From: Mesorhizobium sp. B2-1-8
Lineage (GTDB): Bacteria; Pseudomonadota; Alphaproteobacteria; Rhizobiales; Rhizobiaceae
Direction of reading: 5' to 3'
DNA: 64,000 nucleotides
NCBI RefSeq assembly: GCF_006442545.2
Contig: NZ_CP083952.1
Location: forward strand, 2,659,501-2,723,500
The translations under genes were made by a program, and so were the position numbers. Position 1 is the first letter of the stretch, and every line of letters starts with the position of its first letter. This document shows, in pieces, positions 43,720-53,430 of the stretch. Under the pieces are notes generated by a model that worked only from the letters and a program-made list of their open reading frames with translations, had not been told where the DNA came from and did not search any database.

Positions 43720-44463
43720 TTGGGACTTGGTGCGGGCCGAGCGGATTTCATAGAGTCAGGAATAACGCCGGTCGCGGAACTGGCGCCGGCCGACCGCGAC
43801 CAGATGTTCGCCCTCTACGAGACCTACTACGAGGCTATCGATCGCGACCTTTTCGAGCGCGATCTGTCCGAGAAGGACGCCGTCGTGCTGGTCCGCCGCA
43901 GCCGGAAGATCATCGGTTTCTCGACCTATCTCGTCCGGCACCAGGCGATCGGCGCCGAGACCGTACATTACCTCTTCTCCGGGGACACCGTCCTGCATTC
44001 CTCGCTTTGGGGCAATCCCGTGCTCCTGCAAGGTTTTTTCCGCGCGGCCGGCGCTGCCAAGGCCCAGGTCGAGGGTCGGCTGTTCTGGTTCTCCATCATA
44101 GGCGGCCATAGGACATTCCGTATCCTGCCCAATTTCTTCCGCGAGTTCGTTCCAGCCGTCGATGCCCAGGATTCGAGCCAACTGCGGACAATACGTGACA
44201 CGATAGCGGTTGCGCGCCATGGCCATTCTTTCGAACCCTCCACAGGGCTGATCGACTTCGGTTCGTCGCAAGGTCATTTGCGGGAAGAATGGGCGGATGT
44301 AGAGGACACAGCGATTCGAAACCGCTTCGCCGCGTTCTTTCTCAAGGCCAATCCTTTCTATTTCCGGGGCGTCGAACTCGCCTGCCTGACCGAACTCGAG
44401 ATCGGCAATTTGAAGCGCTATGGCGCCACGAGCTTTGCCGAAGGGGTGCGCGATGGCCGCTGA
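43720..44463 (+). CDS. GNAT-like protein coupled to a GH3-type synthetase
   Basis: About 247 residues. The middle (LVRRSRKIIGFSTYLVRHQA, then VLLQGFFRAAGAAKAQ) has the layout of a GNAT or N-acyltransferase fold, but the acyl-CoA loop is weak, so the assignment is tentative. Only a TTG start is available between the upstream in-frame stop and the conserved region. It overlaps the GH3-like gene by 11 bases and is certainly translated with it. A role in transferring or trimming an acyl group made by the GH3 enzyme is inferred from coupling only. Confidence 0.6.
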   Translation: MGLGAGRADFIESGITPVAELAPADRDQMFALYETYYEAIDRDLFERDLSEKDAVVLVRRSRKIIGFSTYLVRHQAIGAETVHYLFSGDTVLHSSLWGNPVLLQGFFRAAGAAKAQVEGRLFWFSIIGGHRTFRILPNFFREFVPAVDAQDSSQLRTIRDTIAVARHGHSFEPSTGLIDFGSSQGHLREEWADVEDTAIRNRFAAFFLKANPFYFRGVELACLTELEIGNLKRYGATSFAEGVRDGR

Positions 44464-46045
44464 GGCCTGGGCACGGATTGCCGGCGCGACCGCTGCCGCC
44501 GAAGCCGGTTTTCAGGCGCTGCTTGGCCAATTGGAGACGACGCAGCGCGAGCTGTTGCGGGGGCTGATCGAAGCCAATGCCGGGACGGAATTCGGCCGCG
44601 ACCACGCTTTCGCCAGCGCCACATCGGCCGAAGCGTTTCGCGATCTGGTTCCAGTCGCCGATTACGAGGCGTTGCTGCCTTACATCAGGCGCACAGTCGA
44701 TGGCGCTGGCAATGTGCTGACCGCCGAGCCGGTCCGGTTCCTGGAGCAGACCGGCGGCAGTTCGGGCGGCTCGAAATATATCCCCTATACGGACAGCGGC
44801 CTGCGGGCCTTCACCTCTTGCCTTTATCCCTGGCTGGCGGACCTGATCCGCCGCCGGCCGGGTGTGGCGCAAGGAAACGGCTATTTCGCGCTGAGCCCCG
44901 TGGGCCGCGGCGCGGACGAACGCGTCGGCGCCCACAGGCTCGGCAGTCCGGTGCCTTTTGCCTATTTCGGCGCCTTGCGCGACAGCCTCATCGAGCTTTC
45001 GGCCGTTCCGATGGAGCTCAGGCTGCTCGGCGATTTCGCCAGCTGGCAAAGGCAGACCTGCCTGCACCTATTGGCCGCCGATGAGCTGAGCCTGATCTGG
45101 GTCTGGAGCCCGACCTATTTGACGGAGATCCTGCGCGCCATGCAGCGCGATGCGGCGAGCCTGCTGCCGGAACTCGCGGACAGGCTTGGCGCTACGCGGC
45201 CGGCGGGCAGGGTGAGCCGCCGCATTGCCGTTCTGGAGGCAGCTCTTGGAGGATCCGGCGCGGGGCTGTCGGCGATCTGGCCTCGGCTCGACACGATCAG
45301 CTGCTGGACCGATGCCTCGAGCCGCGGCTTTGCCGCCGAATTGCAGGGGCAATTTCCCCAAACCTTCATCCAGTCGAAAGGACTGATGTCGACCGAGGCC
45401 GCCGTGTCATTTCCGTATGCCGATGGTCCCGGCTGCATCCTGGCATCGCAAAGCGGGTTCTTCGAATTTCTCGACGACAGCGGTGCCGGCCGTTTTGCCT
45501 GGCAGCTGGAGGTCGGCGGCTGCTACCGGCTGATCGTCACCACGGGCTCGGGGCTCTATCGCTACGACACGCAAGACATGGTCGAGGTTTGTGGCTTCAC
45601 CGGCGATACGCCGCGCCTGCGCTTCATCGGTCGCGCCGGCATGGTGTCGGATCTCTGCGGCGAAAAACTCACGGAAGCCTTCGTCGCGCGCTGTCTTGCC
45701 GATACAGGGCTCGATCCCCGCACCTATGCGCTGCTCGTCGCGGTCGCGGCGCCGCACCCGCACTATCGGCTTTTCGTCGAAACCGGGGGAACCGCAGGGA
45801 GAATTGCGCCGCCCGGTCCAGCCGTCGAGCACGCACTGATGGCCAATCCGCAATATGAATATGCACGCCGCATCGGTCAGTTGGGCGCGTTGCGGGCGAC
45901 CACCGTCGACGACCTCTATGGCAGGCTGAAGCGCCACCGCATGAAAGGCGGCGCGAGCATTGCCGGCATGAAGGCGCCAATCCTGCTCAGGCAATCGGAC
46001 GACGCACTTCTGTCGGCCCTCGATGCCGGCGAAGCGGGAGTTTAG
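44453..46045 (+). CDS. GH3-family acyl-acid amide synthetase
   Basis: A 530-residue member of the GH3 family, adenylating enzymes best known from plants, where they conjugate auxin or jasmonate to amino acids. The ATP-binding motif 1 reads TGGSSGGSKYIPYT (about 103-116). Motif 2 corresponds to STEAAVSFP near 315 and motif 3 to YRYDTQDMVEVCGF near 370. The first 100 residues (GLIEANAGTEFGRDHAFASA) also match the GH3 N-terminus. It should activate a carboxylic acid and form an amide. Substrates are unknown. It overlaps the GNAT-like gene and converges on a P450 gene. Confidence 0.85.
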   Translation: MAAEAWARIAGATAAAEAGFQALLGQLETTQRELLRGLIEANAGTEFGRDHAFASATSAEAFRDLVPVADYEALLPYIRRTVDGAGNVLTAEPVRFLEQTGGSSGGSKYIPYTDSGLRAFTSCLYPWLADLIRRRPGVAQGNGYFALSPVGRGADERVGAHRLGSPVPFAYFGALRDSLIELSAVPMELRLLGDFASWQRQTCLHLLAADELSLIWVWSPTYLTEILRAMQRDAASLLPELADRLGATRPAGRVSRRIAVLEAALGGSGAGLSAIWPRLDTISCWTDASSRGFAAELQGQFPQTFIQSKGLMSTEAAVSFPYADGPGCILASQSGFFEFLDDSGAGRFAWQLEVGGCYRLIVTTGSGLYRYDTQDMVEVCGFTGDTPRLRFIGRAGMVSDLCGEKLTEAFVARCLADTGLDPRTYALLVAVAAPHPHYRLFVETGGTAGRIAPPGPAVEHALMANPQYEYARRIGQLGALRATTVDDLYGRLKRHRMKGGASIAGMKAPILLRQSDDALLSALDAGEAGV

Positions 46046-46121
46046 GATGACACGCTACCCCTCTGAACTGGAATCGGAATTTGCCGTGATGTCTGGCGAG
46101 GAAGGAACCGGGCTGTCCCGG

Positions 46122-47321
46122 TCAGGCCGTCAGGCGCAACGTCAATGCGTCCAGGCCACGGATGGAGGAATTGTTCATCCATCGCCAGGCGACAGGCTCG
46201 ATGGCTTTCCAGCGGACGAGTGCGGCTTCCAGCATCGCATTGCCTTCCATCTCGGCCAGCGCCCTGCCTATGCAGACATGCGCGCCCCGGCCAAAGGCGA
46301 GGTTCTGCTTGCCGGCGCGGCGAAGGTTGAAACGGGATGCATCGGCAAACTGGGAAGGGTCGCGATTGGCGGCGCCGACCAGCAGCACCATCAGCCGGTC
46401 CTTTCCGATCTCCTGGCCGCCAACAACCACGGGCTCGAGCGGCCAGCGGCAGATCTTCTGCACCGGGCTTTCCAGCCGCAGCGTTTCGGCAACGGCGCTG
46501 GCGGCAAGCCGGCGATCGGCCCGCAGTGCCGACCATTGGTCGGGCTGGTGGGCAAGATGGAACAGCATGTTGCCGATGAGATGCACCGTGGTCTCATGGC
46601 CGGCAAAGGCCAGGAAGGCGATGTTGCGGCCGGCAGCCGTCAGCCCCAGCGCGTCGACCAGAGCCGGCATGCCCGTCAGCAACGGCGGCAGGCGCTGGGC
46701 GGCGAGCAGATGGCGCAGATGCTCGACGAAATAGCCGGACATCTCGTCGGCCGGGTTGGCGCGGCCGCCAAAGGCGTCGTCGAAGCCGGTGTCGAGCATC
46801 GTGCGGATCGAAACCGACCAGGCGCGGATCAGCGGCATGTCCTTCCCCGGCACGCCCAACAGGCGGCAGATAACACGTTCGGGGACGGCGCGCGTGAAGG
46901 CGGCGACGACATCGACGGGGCCCGACAGGCCGGCATCGCCGACGAGTTCGTCAACCGCTTGCGCGACCGCTGGGCGCAGGGCTGCCATACCCTTGCCGAC
47001 AAAGGGTTGCTGCAGGGATTGGCGCAACGCGGCATGGGCCCTGCCTTCCTGGTAGATCAGCCAGTCGCGTGTCGCCGAATTCGGCCCCGCCGCCTCGCTA
47101 CCCGGCGGCACGTGCGACAGGCTGCGATTGGCAAGACTGCTCGAAACGAGATCGTATCCGGTGACATAGACATCGCCCCACGGCGCCTGCCAGACGGGGG
47201 CCAGCCGCCGCATTTCATCATGGATGGCATAAGTGTCGGCGGCGGCCTCGAAGGCACCGGCTCGAATCCCTTGCCATGGATGCTCGACTGCCTCGAACGA
47301 GGAGGAGGGCCCGGTATGCAT
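46122..47321 (-). CDS. Cytochrome P450 (bacterial, soluble)
   Basis: A 399-residue monooxygenase with a complete signature: I-helix AFAGHETT (238-245), the K-helix ETLR (279-282) and the heme-binding loop FGRGAHVCIG with Cys350. No membrane anchor, so it is the soluble class needing a ferredoxin partner; no ferredoxin gene is present in the window. It converges with the GH3-like gene and is divergent from the ATP-grasp-like gene by 74 bases. A tailoring oxidation of the GH3 product is the simplest inference. Confidence 0.94.
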   Translation of the reverse strand: MHTGPSSSFEAVEHPWQGIRAGAFEAAADTYAIHDEMRRLAPVWQAPWGDVYVTGYDLVSSSLANRSLSHVPPGSEAAGPNSATRDWLIYQEGRAHAALRQSLQQPFVGKGMAALRPAVAQAVDELVGDAGLSGPVDVVAAFTRAVPERVICRLLGVPGKDMPLIRAWSVSIRTMLDTGFDDAFGGRANPADEMSGYFVEHLRHLLAAQRLPPLLTGMPALVDALGLTAAGRNIAFLAFAGHETTVHLIGNMLFHLAHQPDQWSALRADRRLAASAVAETLRLESPVQKICRWPLEPVVVGGQEIGKDRLMVLLVGAANRDPSQFADASRFNLRRAGKQNLAFGRGAHVCIGRALAEMEGNAMLEAALVRWKAIEPVAWRWMNNSSIRGLDALTLRLTA

Positions 47322-47395
47322 CGCTTTTCAAAAAACCCCACCTTGCCAGCCAGACCAGGCATGCGTCGAGCGCGCCGGGAAACCATTAGCCGGCC

Positions 47396-48457
47396 ATGAC
47401 CACCGATCAAGGACCGATCTACTATTTCTGCACCCGCCAACACGCTTACACGGTGGGCGTGATGCTTGGCTATTATGACCATGGACTAGGCGACCTGGTG
47501 CGGATCATTCCCTATGAGCATATGGCTAGGCTTGGGCCCGTCGCGCCCGGCACCTTCATCTTCACCGACTTCGAAAGGCTGTCCGCCGCGCGGCTGCAGG
47601 CGGCTATTTCGCTGCACAGGCGGATTGGCTCCCTCAATCCCGACCTGTTGCTGCTCAACAGTCCGGCGATCGTGCCTCGTCGCTTCGACCTGCTGAAACG
47701 GCTGAAGGCGGCCGGCCTCAACCATTTCGACGTGCATCGCCTGGAGGACCGCAAGGCAATCCATCGCTTTCCCATCTTCGTGCGCTGGGAGAGCCAGCAT
47801 GAGCCGCCGTTGACCGGATTGATCGACAGTGCGGATGGCCTGGAGCGGGCCATCGCCAGTTTGCCGGCGCGTATTCGCAGCGACCCGGACCTGATGATCG
47901 TCGAATATGGCGCAGCGCCATCGGCCGACGGGCGGTTTCGCAAATATTCGGCCTACAAGGTCGGACCGACGGTCTATCCGCAGCACTGCTTCATCAATGA
48001 AAGCTGGTACATCAAGTTTCCCGGCACCCGCTTCAGCGAGGCGGACAGGGCCGAGAGCCGCGCCTATGTAGCGCAAAATCCGCATGCCGCGCAGATCGAG
48101 CGCGTCTTTGCGCTGGCCGGCATCGACTATGGCCGCATCGACTACGGCATCGTCGACGGCCAGGTCCAGACCTTCGAGATCAATAGCAACCCGACGGTCC
48201 TGGCGCGACCGCCCGGGTGGGAGGCGGGCGCCGACTACAGCCGCTACGCCCAGATGCATGCCCAGGCGTTGCGCGGTATCATGCGGCCGGCCTCCGGCCC
48301 CAACCTTCTGCTCGGCGACGGCAGCATGAGCGTCGATGCCGTTCATGCCGACGCCATGCGGACAGTGCGCTGGCGCGTCGCGGGATTTTCGCTGAGGTGG
48401 CGCCTGTCCCTGCGGGCGCTGAAGAAACGGCTGGCACGCATTTTCGGTCATGGATGA
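47396..48457 (+). CDS. ATP-grasp-like protein
   Basis: A 353-residue protein. The C-terminal half has the look of an ATP-grasp ligase: SAYKVGPTVYPQHCF near 185, then the pair DYGRIDYGIVDGQ and TFEINSNPTVL near 260, where the acidic residue and Asn that bind Mg-ATP would lie (ExNxNP in RimK-like enzymes). The N-terminal 130 residues include NSPAIVPRRFDLLKRLKAAG, similar to the pre-ATP-grasp domain. A final basic stretch (LRALKKRLARIFG) may contact membrane or partner. It is divergent from the P450. Ligation of an amino acid or sugar acid is likely; the true substrate is unknown. Confidence 0.72.
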   Translation: MTTDQGPIYYFCTRQHAYTVGVMLGYYDHGLGDLVRIIPYEHMARLGPVAPGTFIFTDFERLSAARLQAAISLHRRIGSLNPDLLLLNSPAIVPRRFDLLKRLKAAGLNHFDVHRLEDRKAIHRFPIFVRWESQHEPPLTGLIDSADGLERAIASLPARIRSDPDLMIVEYGAAPSADGRFRKYSAYKVGPTVYPQHCFINESWYIKFPGTRFSEADRAESRAYVAQNPHAAQIERVFALAGIDYGRIDYGIVDGQVQTFEINSNPTVLARPPGWEAGADYSRYAQMHAQALRGIMRPASGPNLLLGDGSMSVDAVHADAMRTVRWRVAGFSLRWRLSLRALKKRLARIFGHG

Positions 48458-48637
48458 GTGTCGGCGAGCACGCGCTCGACGGGTGCGTCGAAAATCCGCC
48501 CGACAGCAAAGCTGCGGTCGGATGCGGTGGACGCGTTCATTTCGGCCTGTCCGTGCGGTACCACAGCCGCGAGGCCGTGAAGGTGAGGGCGGCTGCCGGG
48601 GAGCAAGTTCCTACCCGGCAGAGTTCTGCTGGAAACC

Positions 48638-49519
48638 TCAGGCCGCCTTGGCCTCGCCGCCTATCCCGTTCAGCACCTCGATCGCGTCGGCCGGTAGCGT
48701 CAGCTCGGCCGCCGCCAGATTCTCCCTGAGATGCCCGACCGACGAGGTGCCGGGGATCAGCAGGATGTTGGGGGAGCGCTGCAACAGCCAGGCGAGCGCC
48801 ACCTGCATGGGGGTGGCGCCGAGCTTTTGCGCGACGTCGGCAAGCGTGCCCGACTGCAGCGGCGTGAAACCGCCGAGCGGGAAGAACGGCACATAAGCGA
48901 TGCCGTCGGCGGCAAGCTCGTCGATCAGCCCGTCATCCTGGCGATGCGCGATGTTGTATTGGTTCTGCACGCAGACGATGTCGACCATGCCGCGTCCCTG
49001 TGCGATCTGTTTGCGGGTGACGTTGCTCAGGCCGATATGGCGCACCAGGCCCCGGCGCTGCAGTTCGGCGAGCGTGTCGAGCTGCGGCTCGAGCGATCCC
49101 TCGACGGGTCCGTGGATGCCATGCATGGAGCGCAGGTTCACGACCTCGAGCACGTCCAGCCCGAGATTGCGCAGATTGTCGTGCACGGCCTGCGTCAGCT
49201 CCCGCGGTGACATTGCGGGGATCCACGATGCATCCGCGCCGCGCCGGGCACTGATCTTGGTGACGACGGTGAGGTTGGCGGGGTAGGGATGCAGCGCCTC
49301 GCGGATGATCTGGTTGGTGACGTGCGGGCCGTAGAAATCCGATGTGTCGATGTGGTCGACGCCGCTGGCAACAGCCTCGCGCAGCACGGCGAGCGCGGCG
49401 TCACGGTCCTTCGGCGGGCCGAAGACGCCCGGTCCGGCCAGTTGCATGGCGCCGTAGCCGAGGCGCTTCACGGTGCGGTCGCCGAGCCTGAAGCTTCCGG
49501 CCTTGCTGATGTCTGTCAT
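48638..49519 (-). CDS. Aldo/keto reductase
   Basis: A 293-residue (alpha/beta)8 NADPH-dependent oxidoreductase. The catalytic tetrad is recognisable: Asp and Tyr in DHIDTSDFYGPHVTN near 55-68, Lys in LTVVTKISARRG near 88, and a region MHGI corresponding to the conserved His. LIPGTSSVGHLRENLAA near the end is the cofactor-binding segment. It lies back-to-back with a LysR-type regulator (93 bases between starts), which probably controls it. Confidence 0.92.
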   Translation of the reverse strand: MTDISKAGSFRLGDRTVKRLGYGAMQLAGPGVFGPPKDRDAALAVLREAVASGVDHIDTSDFYGPHVTNQIIREALHPYPANLTVVTKISARRGADASWIPAMSPRELTQAVHDNLRNLGLDVLEVVNLRSMHGIHGPVEGSLEPQLDTLAELQRRGLVRHIGLSNVTRKQIAQGRGMVDIVCVQNQYNIAHRQDDGLIDELAADGIAYVPFFPLGGFTPLQSGTLADVAQKLGATPMQVALAWLLQRSPNILLIPGTSSVGHLRENLAAAELTLPADAIEVLNGIGGEAKAA

Positions 49520-49612
49520 GGTCTCATCTCCGTTGGATCAGCCAGATATAGACAACGCCTGCCTGCACGATAATATGGTGCAATCGGTACGGCCTGTGCG
49601 GAAAGGCGAACA

Positions 49613-50515
49613 ATGGCGGATCTGGGCGACCTCCAGGCATTCATGGCGGTGGCGCGCGCCGGCGGCTTCCGCGAGGCCGCCCGGGTGGGCGGCGTCAGCG
49701 CCTCCAGCCTCAGCGAGACGGTGCGGCGGCTGGAGAGCGGGCTGGGCGTGCGGCTCCTCAACCGCACCACGCGCAGCGTGGCGCCGACCGAGGCCGGTGC
49801 GCGGCTGCTCGAGCGGCTCGGCCCCGCGCTCGGCGAGGTCGAGGCGGCGCTCGACGTGGTCAACGGTTTTCGAGGCCGCCCGGCCGGCACGCTGCGGCTC
49901 AACGTGCCTGTCGTCGCTGCGAAACTGGTGCTGCCGCGCCTTTTGCCGCCCTTTCTCGCGGCCTATCCCGAAATTCGCCTGGAAGTGACCGCCGAGGACA
50001 GTTTCGTCGACATACTGGCGAGTGGCTGCGACGCCGGTATCCGCTATGACGAGCGGCTGGAGCAGGACATGATCGCCGTGCCGATCGGCCCGCGCCGGCA
50101 GCGCTTCGCCACAGCCGCCGCAACGACCTATCTCGACCGGCGCGGCCGGCCCGTCCATCCGCGCGACCTGCTCGATCATGCCTGCCTGCGCGGCCGCTTC
50201 GCCAGCGGTTTCACGCCGCCCTGGGAGTTCGAGCGCGATGGCGAGGTGGTGAGCGTCGAACCGACTGGACCGCTGCTGGTCAGCACCGGCACGGCGATGG
50301 CGCTTGCGCTCGAGGTGGCGGTCGCCGGCGGCGGCATCGTCTCGCTGTTCGAGGACTGGCTGCGCCCGTATTTCGACGACGGCCGGCTGGAGCCGGTGCT
50401 GGAGCCCTGGTGGCAGGAATTTTCAGGCCCGTTCCTCTATTATCCCGGCCGCCGCCTGACGCCGGCGCCGCTGCGGGCGTTCATTGATTTTGTCGGTGGG
50501 ATGCGCTGGGGGTGA
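49613..50515 (+). CDS. LysR-family transcriptional regulator
   Basis: A 300-residue regulator. The N-terminal winged helix-turn-helix reads DLQAFMAVARAGGFREAARV and SASSLSETVRRLESGLGVRL; residues 90-295 form the effector-binding fold (RLNVPVVAAKLVLPRLLPPF). It is divergent from the aldo/keto reductase gene, the classical LysR arrangement, so the 93-base space should carry a T-N11-A site. The effector is unknown, probably an aldehyde or ketone handled by the reductase. Confidence 0.92.
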   Translation: MADLGDLQAFMAVARAGGFREAARVGGVSASSLSETVRRLESGLGVRLLNRTTRSVAPTEAGARLLERLGPALGEVEAALDVVNGFRGRPAGTLRLNVPVVAAKLVLPRLLPPFLAAYPEIRLEVTAEDSFVDILASGCDAGIRYDERLEQDMIAVPIGPRRQRFATAAATTYLDRRGRPVHPRDLLDHACLRGRFASGFTPPWEFERDGEVVSVEPTGPLLVSTGTAMALALEVAVAGGGIVSLFEDWLRPYFDDGRLEPVLEPWWQEFSGPFLYYPGRRLTPAPLRAFIDFVGGMRWG

Positions 50516-50660
50516 TACCTGACCGATCTCGTCCCGCCGCATGTGTCGGCCTTTTCGACCCTGCCGCCGTGTTTCCCTTTTCGACCAAAGGGCAAATCCC
50601 CTGATGTAACACTTTGTTGTCATTGGAGGTCTATCGAAGAGGCGGTACGGCGAAAGCCCG

Positions 50661-52595
50661 ATGAAGGGAAAAAGGCGCGCAATGGGTTCGCCCTGGTCCG
50701 AATTGCTGGCCAATCTCGCGGTCGTGGCGATGTTCGTTTCGGTCTGGATCCACACGCATGTGTGGCTGGATCGCTGGCCGGCCGCCGTAAAGGCAGCGAC
50801 CTTCGGCGTGCTGATGGGCGCCGGCGCCATCGTCCTGATGCTCACACCCATGCAGTTGCAGCCTGGTGTTCTCGCCGATCTCAGGGCGACGATGATCGCC
50901 ATTGCCGGCTTCTTCGGCGGTCCTGTCGCCGGCATCGTCGCCGGGGTCATGGCCGGCGCCTTCCGGACATTCGAGGGCGGCATCGGCACCTTCGCCGGCG
51001 CGGTGGGAATAGCGGCAGCCATGCTGGTCGGTGTTGCCGGAAACCTGGCCCTGAAGGGCCGCCACGCCACCATACTCGACATCATGATCCTTGGCGGGGC
51101 CGCGGCGGCGGCGTCACTGCTTGGCCTCAGCGTCCTGCCGCGGGATGTCCTGCGAATGGTTCTGCCTGATGTGGCGCTGCCTTCCTCCCTGCTCATCTTT
51201 GTCTCGGTGGTGCTGTCGGGGCTGACGTTCTACCAGGAGCGGCGTCGCCTCGAAGCGCTGCGGTCCCGGCGCATTTACAAGACCGTGGTGGAGACGCTGC
51301 CCGATTGCCTCAACGTCAAGGATCTCGACGGACGGTTCATCGCGGCCAACCCGGCAACGGCCGAATTGCTGCATGCGCCCGATGCCAAGGCACTGATCGG
51401 CAAGACGGACTTCGACTTCTTTCCGCATGAGACGGCCAAAGGCTTCCGCGAGGACGAGCTTGTCGTGCTTGCGTCGGGCGCCTCGGCCACCATCGAACAG
51501 CGCCTTCGCCACGAGGACGGCACCGATGGCTGGCTGGCGACCTTGAAAGCTCCGTTCCGCGACAGGACCGGGGCGGTCGTCGGCCTGATCACCCACAATC
51601 GCGACATCACCGCGCGCAAGCAACTCGAGACCGAGCTGGCGGAAAGCCGGGTCCGGCTCGGAGACGCCTTGACGCACATGGCCGACGGCCTGGTGATGTT
51701 CGACCCGGATGGCGTGCTGGTGCTGTGCAACGCACAGTATCGCGCCATGTTTCCGAAGACGGCCGAATTAAGAGTTCCGGGTGCCGACTACCGTGACATC
51801 CTGCGCGCCGCGGCGGCGCGCGGCGAGGGGACCACACCGCCGGACGCGGTCGAGGACTGGATCGCCGACATTATGGCCTCGCAGAAGCTCGTCAGCCACC
51901 GCCTGGTCCGGCTTGCCGACGGGCGCTGGCTCGATGTGCGCACCCGGCCGACCGGCGATGGCGGAAGCCTCAGCGTGTTTTCCGACATCACCGAAGCCAA
52001 GCAGATCGAGGCCGAACTGATGGCCGCCAATGAGAAGCTGAACCTCCTGGCGCACCGCGACGGCCTGACCGAACTGTTGACGCGGCGCGCCTTCGACGAA
52101 GCGCTGGCGCGCGAATTCGCCCGCGCCACCCGCAACGCGATGCCGCTCAGCCTGCTCATCATCGACGTCGACTGGTTCAAGCGGTTCAACGACCATTACG
52201 GCCATCCGGCTGGCGATGACTGCCTGCGCGTCGTCAGCCGCTGCATCGAGGCCGCAGCCCGCCGGCCGGCGGACGCCGCCGCCCGTTACGGCGGCGAGGA
52301 GTTCGGCCTCATCCTGCCCGAGACCGACGCGCGGGGGGCCTTCGTCATCGCCGAAAACCTCAGGAGCAAGGTGCGCGACCTCGCTCTTGCGCATGCCGGC
52401 AGCGAAAAAGGCATCGTCACCGTCAGCATCGGTGTCAGCACCTTCGAGGCCGACGCCGCCATGGAGATCGCCGATCTCCTGAGCCGCGCCGACGAGGCGC
52501 TCTACGGCGCCAAGGCCGCGGGGCGGGACCGGGTGCATGGCTGGCGTCCGCATCTCAGCGGCCAACGCTCGACCGGTTCGCGGCGCAAGACATGA
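50661..52595 (+). CDS. Membrane 5TM-PAS-PAS-GGDEF diguanylate cyclase
   Basis: A 644-residue receptor. The first 200 residues hold about six hydrophobic helices with GFFGGPVAGIVAGVMAGAFR, matching the 5TMR-LYT sensor type found in LytS/YhcK proteins. Two PAS domains follow (about 215-330 and 340-455; the second begins LTHMADGLVMFDPDG), then a GGDEF domain (about 470-630) with the active-site variant GGEEF near 543 and KRFNDHYGHPAGDDCLR. It should make c-di-GMP in response to a membrane or cytoplasmic ligand. An in-frame ATG seven codons later is possible. Confidence 0.92.
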   Translation: MKGKRRAMGSPWSELLANLAVVAMFVSVWIHTHVWLDRWPAAVKAATFGVLMGAGAIVLMLTPMQLQPGVLADLRATMIAIAGFFGGPVAGIVAGVMAGAFRTFEGGIGTFAGAVGIAAAMLVGVAGNLALKGRHATILDIMILGGAAAAASLLGLSVLPRDVLRMVLPDVALPSSLLIFVSVVLSGLTFYQERRRLEALRSRRIYKTVVETLPDCLNVKDLDGRFIAANPATAELLHAPDAKALIGKTDFDFFPHETAKGFREDELVVLASGASATIEQRLRHEDGTDGWLATLKAPFRDRTGAVVGLITHNRDITARKQLETELAESRVRLGDALTHMADGLVMFDPDGVLVLCNAQYRAMFPKTAELRVPGADYRDILRAAAARGEGTTPPDAVEDWIADIMASQKLVSHRLVRLADGRWLDVRTRPTGDGGSLSVFSDITEAKQIEAELMAANEKLNLLAHRDGLTELLTRRAFDEALAREFARATRNAMPLSLLIIDVDWFKRFNDHYGHPAGDDCLRVVSRCIEAAARRPADAAARYGGEEFGLILPETDARGAFVIAENLRSKVRDLALAHAGSEKGIVTVSIGVSTFEADAAMEIADLLSRADEALYGAKAAGRDRVHGWRPHLSGQRSTGSRRKT

Positions 52596-52700
52596 GCGTT
52601 CCCAGGCACCGGGTTGCCAGTAGAATTTGGATCGAGGCTGAACTGGCGAGTGCCTGAACGAGGATCCGGGCGCGCACCTCTCTCAAGTGGCGTGCAAGCT

Positions 52701-52979
52701 TCAACCGGTGCGAACTGAATCCGTGCTGGCGTGATCGAGCTTCACAAGATGAGCCTTCGCCTCGCCGACACGTTGTTGCGCGGATCGTATCCTGTCACAA
52801 AGCGTCAGATTGATACCAACGCCACAGTGTTCGTCCAACATCGCGTTTGCACGTTCGAGGGCGAGTTCCGCTCGGTTAAGTCGCTGCCTAGCCCTGGCCA
52901 GTTCCAAGGTCAGAAGAAGTTCCATTACTGCTGTTTCCGTGGCTACGGTCCCTTCAAGTGGGAAACCGTTGCCGGTCAT
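52701..52979 (-). CDS. Small helical hypothetical protein
   Basis: A 92-residue protein with a long amphipathic helix pair (MELLLTLELARARQRLNRAE, then CDRIRSAQQRVGEAKAHLVK), likely a coiled coil. I do not recognise it. An upstream in-frame ATG at 53030 is possible, but its extra residues look non-coding. It is read in the same direction as the small membrane protein at 53039-53266, which lies upstream, and may share its transcript. Confidence 0.55.
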   Translation of the reverse strand: MTGNGFPLEGTVATETAVMELLLTLELARARQRLNRAELALERANAMLDEHCGVGINLTLCDRIRSAQQRVGEAKAHLVKLDHASTDSVRTG

Positions 52980-53038
52980 TTTGGTTCCGGCTGTTTGCGC
53001 GCACCTGCGTTCGCTGCCGCGCGCACCCATGATGCCCG

Positions 53039-53266
53039 TCAGGACGGCCTTGGATGGGCAAGGTTGGTGTCGAAAGTGCCCGGGAGGACAGGCGTGTCAT
53101 TCCGGCCGGTCGAGGCTGTCGACATCGTGTCGACCGGCGGAATGATGACCATGCGCACATGCTGCTCTGGCCACAATGGCTTTCCGAAAAGAACGAACGT
53201 GCCGGCGAGAAAACAGACCAGCAAGAGGATGGCCAAGATGTTGGCTATGATCTCACCAAGCTGCAT
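53039..53266 (-). CDS. Small single-span membrane protein
   Basis: A 75-residue protein with one N-terminal membrane helix (EIIANILAILLLVCFLAGTF) followed by a polar tail ending NLAHPRPS. The ribosome site GGAGGAAAG is excellent. No family recognised. With the 92-residue and 35-residue ORFs on the same strand it makes a set of small envelope genes between the diguanylate cyclase and DUF1236. Upstream, TGAAC-N16-CGTT at about 53310-53335 resembles an EcfG stress promoter except for its first base. Confidence 0.7.
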   Translation of the reverse strand: MQLGEIIANILAILLLVCFLAGTFVLFGKPLWPEQHVRMVIIPPVDTMSTASTGRNDTPVLPGTFDTNLAHPRPS

Positions 53267-53430
53267 TGCCTTTCCTCCAAATCACGCACCTGCAATCGGC
53301 AACGAGCACCAGCGGACTACGTTCAACGTTTAGGACCAATGCGCCCGGCACTTCGGACTTCGGTCCGAGTTGCGGGTCGAACGATAAGGGCACAGCCTGC
53401 GCACCGGCGGCCAGCCGGTAGCGAGGGCTG

